From the NCBI GenBank assembly GCA_963807235.1, contig CAWEBF010000029.1:62001-126000 (forward strand): a stretch of DNA of 64,000 nucleotides, in the 5' to 3' direction. Position numbers and translations under genes: made by a program. Under the pieces are notes generated by a model, which did no database searches, had not been told where the DNA came from, and worked only from the letters and a program-made list of their open reading frames with translations. Source of the stretch: CAWEBF01 sp963807235 (GTDB lineage Bacteria; Acidobacteriota; Vicinamibacteria; Vicinamibacterales; UBA2999). Below are positions 63,450-64,000 of this stretch, piece by piece (position 1 is the stretch's first letter; each line of letters begins with the position of its first letter).

Positions 63450-64000
63450 ATGTGGCGATACAGCTCGGCGGCGCTCGTGTTCGCGGGTGCGATGTTCACG
63501 GCCTCCACGCATCAGACCCTCAACGCGCAGGACGCGGCGGCCCCGACCTACTACCGGGACGTGCTTCCAATCCTGCAGAAGAACTGCCAGTCCTGCCATC
63601 GGCCCGGACAGATCGGCCCGTTCTCGATGATGACTTTCGAGACCACGCGGCCGTGGGTGCGCGCGATCAAGACCCGCGTCGTCAACCGGCAGATGCCGCC
63701 CTGGTTCGCCGATCCGCACGCCGGTCAGTTCGCCAACGACACGTCGCTGAAGCAGGCCGACATCGACACGATCTCGAAGTGGGTCGATGCGGGCGCACCT
63801 CAAGGCGACCCGGCGCACGCGCCGAAGGCGAAGGAGTGGCCGTCCGACGGCTGGCAGATCAAGCCGGACGTGATCGTCCGGGGGCCCGAGTTCCGCGTGC
63901 CGGCCCGGCCGCCGAAGAACGTGATCGAGTGGGCCGATATCGTCGTGCCGAGTGGACTCACCGAGGACACGTGGATCACGTCCCTCGAAATCAAGCCGAG
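63450..64000 (+). CDS. Secreted protein with c-type haem motif (5-prime part)
   Basis: At least 183 residues; the frame is open to the end of the window. GAGGA lies eight bases before the ATG; signal peptide 1-24 or so (ending LNAQ). YYRDVLPILQKNCQSCHRPGQIGPFSMMTFETTRPWVRAIKTRVVNRQMPPWFADP is the usual single-haem start (C46-x2-C49-His50) of acidobacterial proteins in which a cytochrome-like domain is followed by a copper monooxygenase- or ascorbate-dependent-type beta domain; the part seen (QIKPDVIVRGPEFRVPARPPKNVIEWADIVVPSGLTEDTWITSLEIKP) fits that. Probable periplasmic redox enzyme. The 3-prime end lies outside. Confidence 0.8.
   Translation, partial: MWRYSSAALVFAGAMFTASTHQTLNAQDAAAPTYYRDVLPILQKNCQSCHRPGQIGPFSMMTFETTRPWVRAIKTRVVNRQMPPWFADPHAGQFANDTSLKQADIDTISKWVDAGAPQGDPAHAPKAKEWPSDGWQIKPDVIVRGPEFRVPARPPKNVIEWADIVVPSGLTEDTWITSLEIKP

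Overview
The window is GC-rich, densely packed bacterial chromosomal DNA with no rRNA, tRNA, phage, transposon or CRISPR array that I could recognise. The gene content points to an acidobacterium of the Vicinamibacteria type (inference from content, not from a marker gene): two ADOP-type ABC permeases without an ATPase, a Ser/Thr kinase fused to a beta-propeller, a TonB receptor with an N-terminal carboxypeptidase-like domain, the DUF1592/DUF1552 pair next to ankyrin repeats, a DUF5916 outer-membrane protein, and many secreted proteins of one or two domains.

Layout. 0-4 kb: small GlsB-like membrane protein, a PilZ protein with a degenerate receiver, and a frameshifted ADOP permease. 4-11.8 kb: mostly single genes (TSUP exporter, lectin-like secreted protein, DinB, phosphodiesterase, amidohydrolase, topoisomerase IB, FkbM methyltransferase). 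11.8-24.5 kb: a second frameshifted ADOP permease, AI-2E-type transporter, kinase/propeller, B12-binding radical SAM enzyme, esterase with a lectin-like N-terminus, VWA-like protein, DUF5916 protein. 24.7-34.5 kb: minus-strand block with a tight operon of ankyrin protein, DUF1592, DUF1552, acyltransferase and a methyltransferase/hydrolase fusion. 34.6-44.3 kb: DUF1684 lipoprotein, then a minus-strand run of TonB receptor, subtilase, VOC protein and four small secreted proteins. 44.3-50 kb: DUF1648 protein, a broken membrane protein, an amidohydrolase, and an overlapping histidine kinase/LuxR/HD-GYP operon. 50-57 kb: a sigma-54 activator with GAF domains, divergent from the kinase operon across a perfect 24-bp palindrome, followed by amidohydrolase, NTF2-like, beta-lactamase-like and esterase genes. 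57-64 kb: hybrid PAS kinase, two coupled genes sharing an undescribed N-terminal domain (the second an HD-GYP protein), a heptamer repeat cluster, a secreted protein, and the start of a c-type cytochrome-like protein that leaves the window.

Two themes stand out. Cyclic di-GMP: a PilZ receptor and two HD-GYP proteins, one in a two-component operon. Frame integrity: at least eight otherwise full-length genes carry one to three single-base indels, many in short homopolymers. This fits residual consensus error in a long-read or metagenomic assembly better than independent decay, so protein counts here should be read with care.
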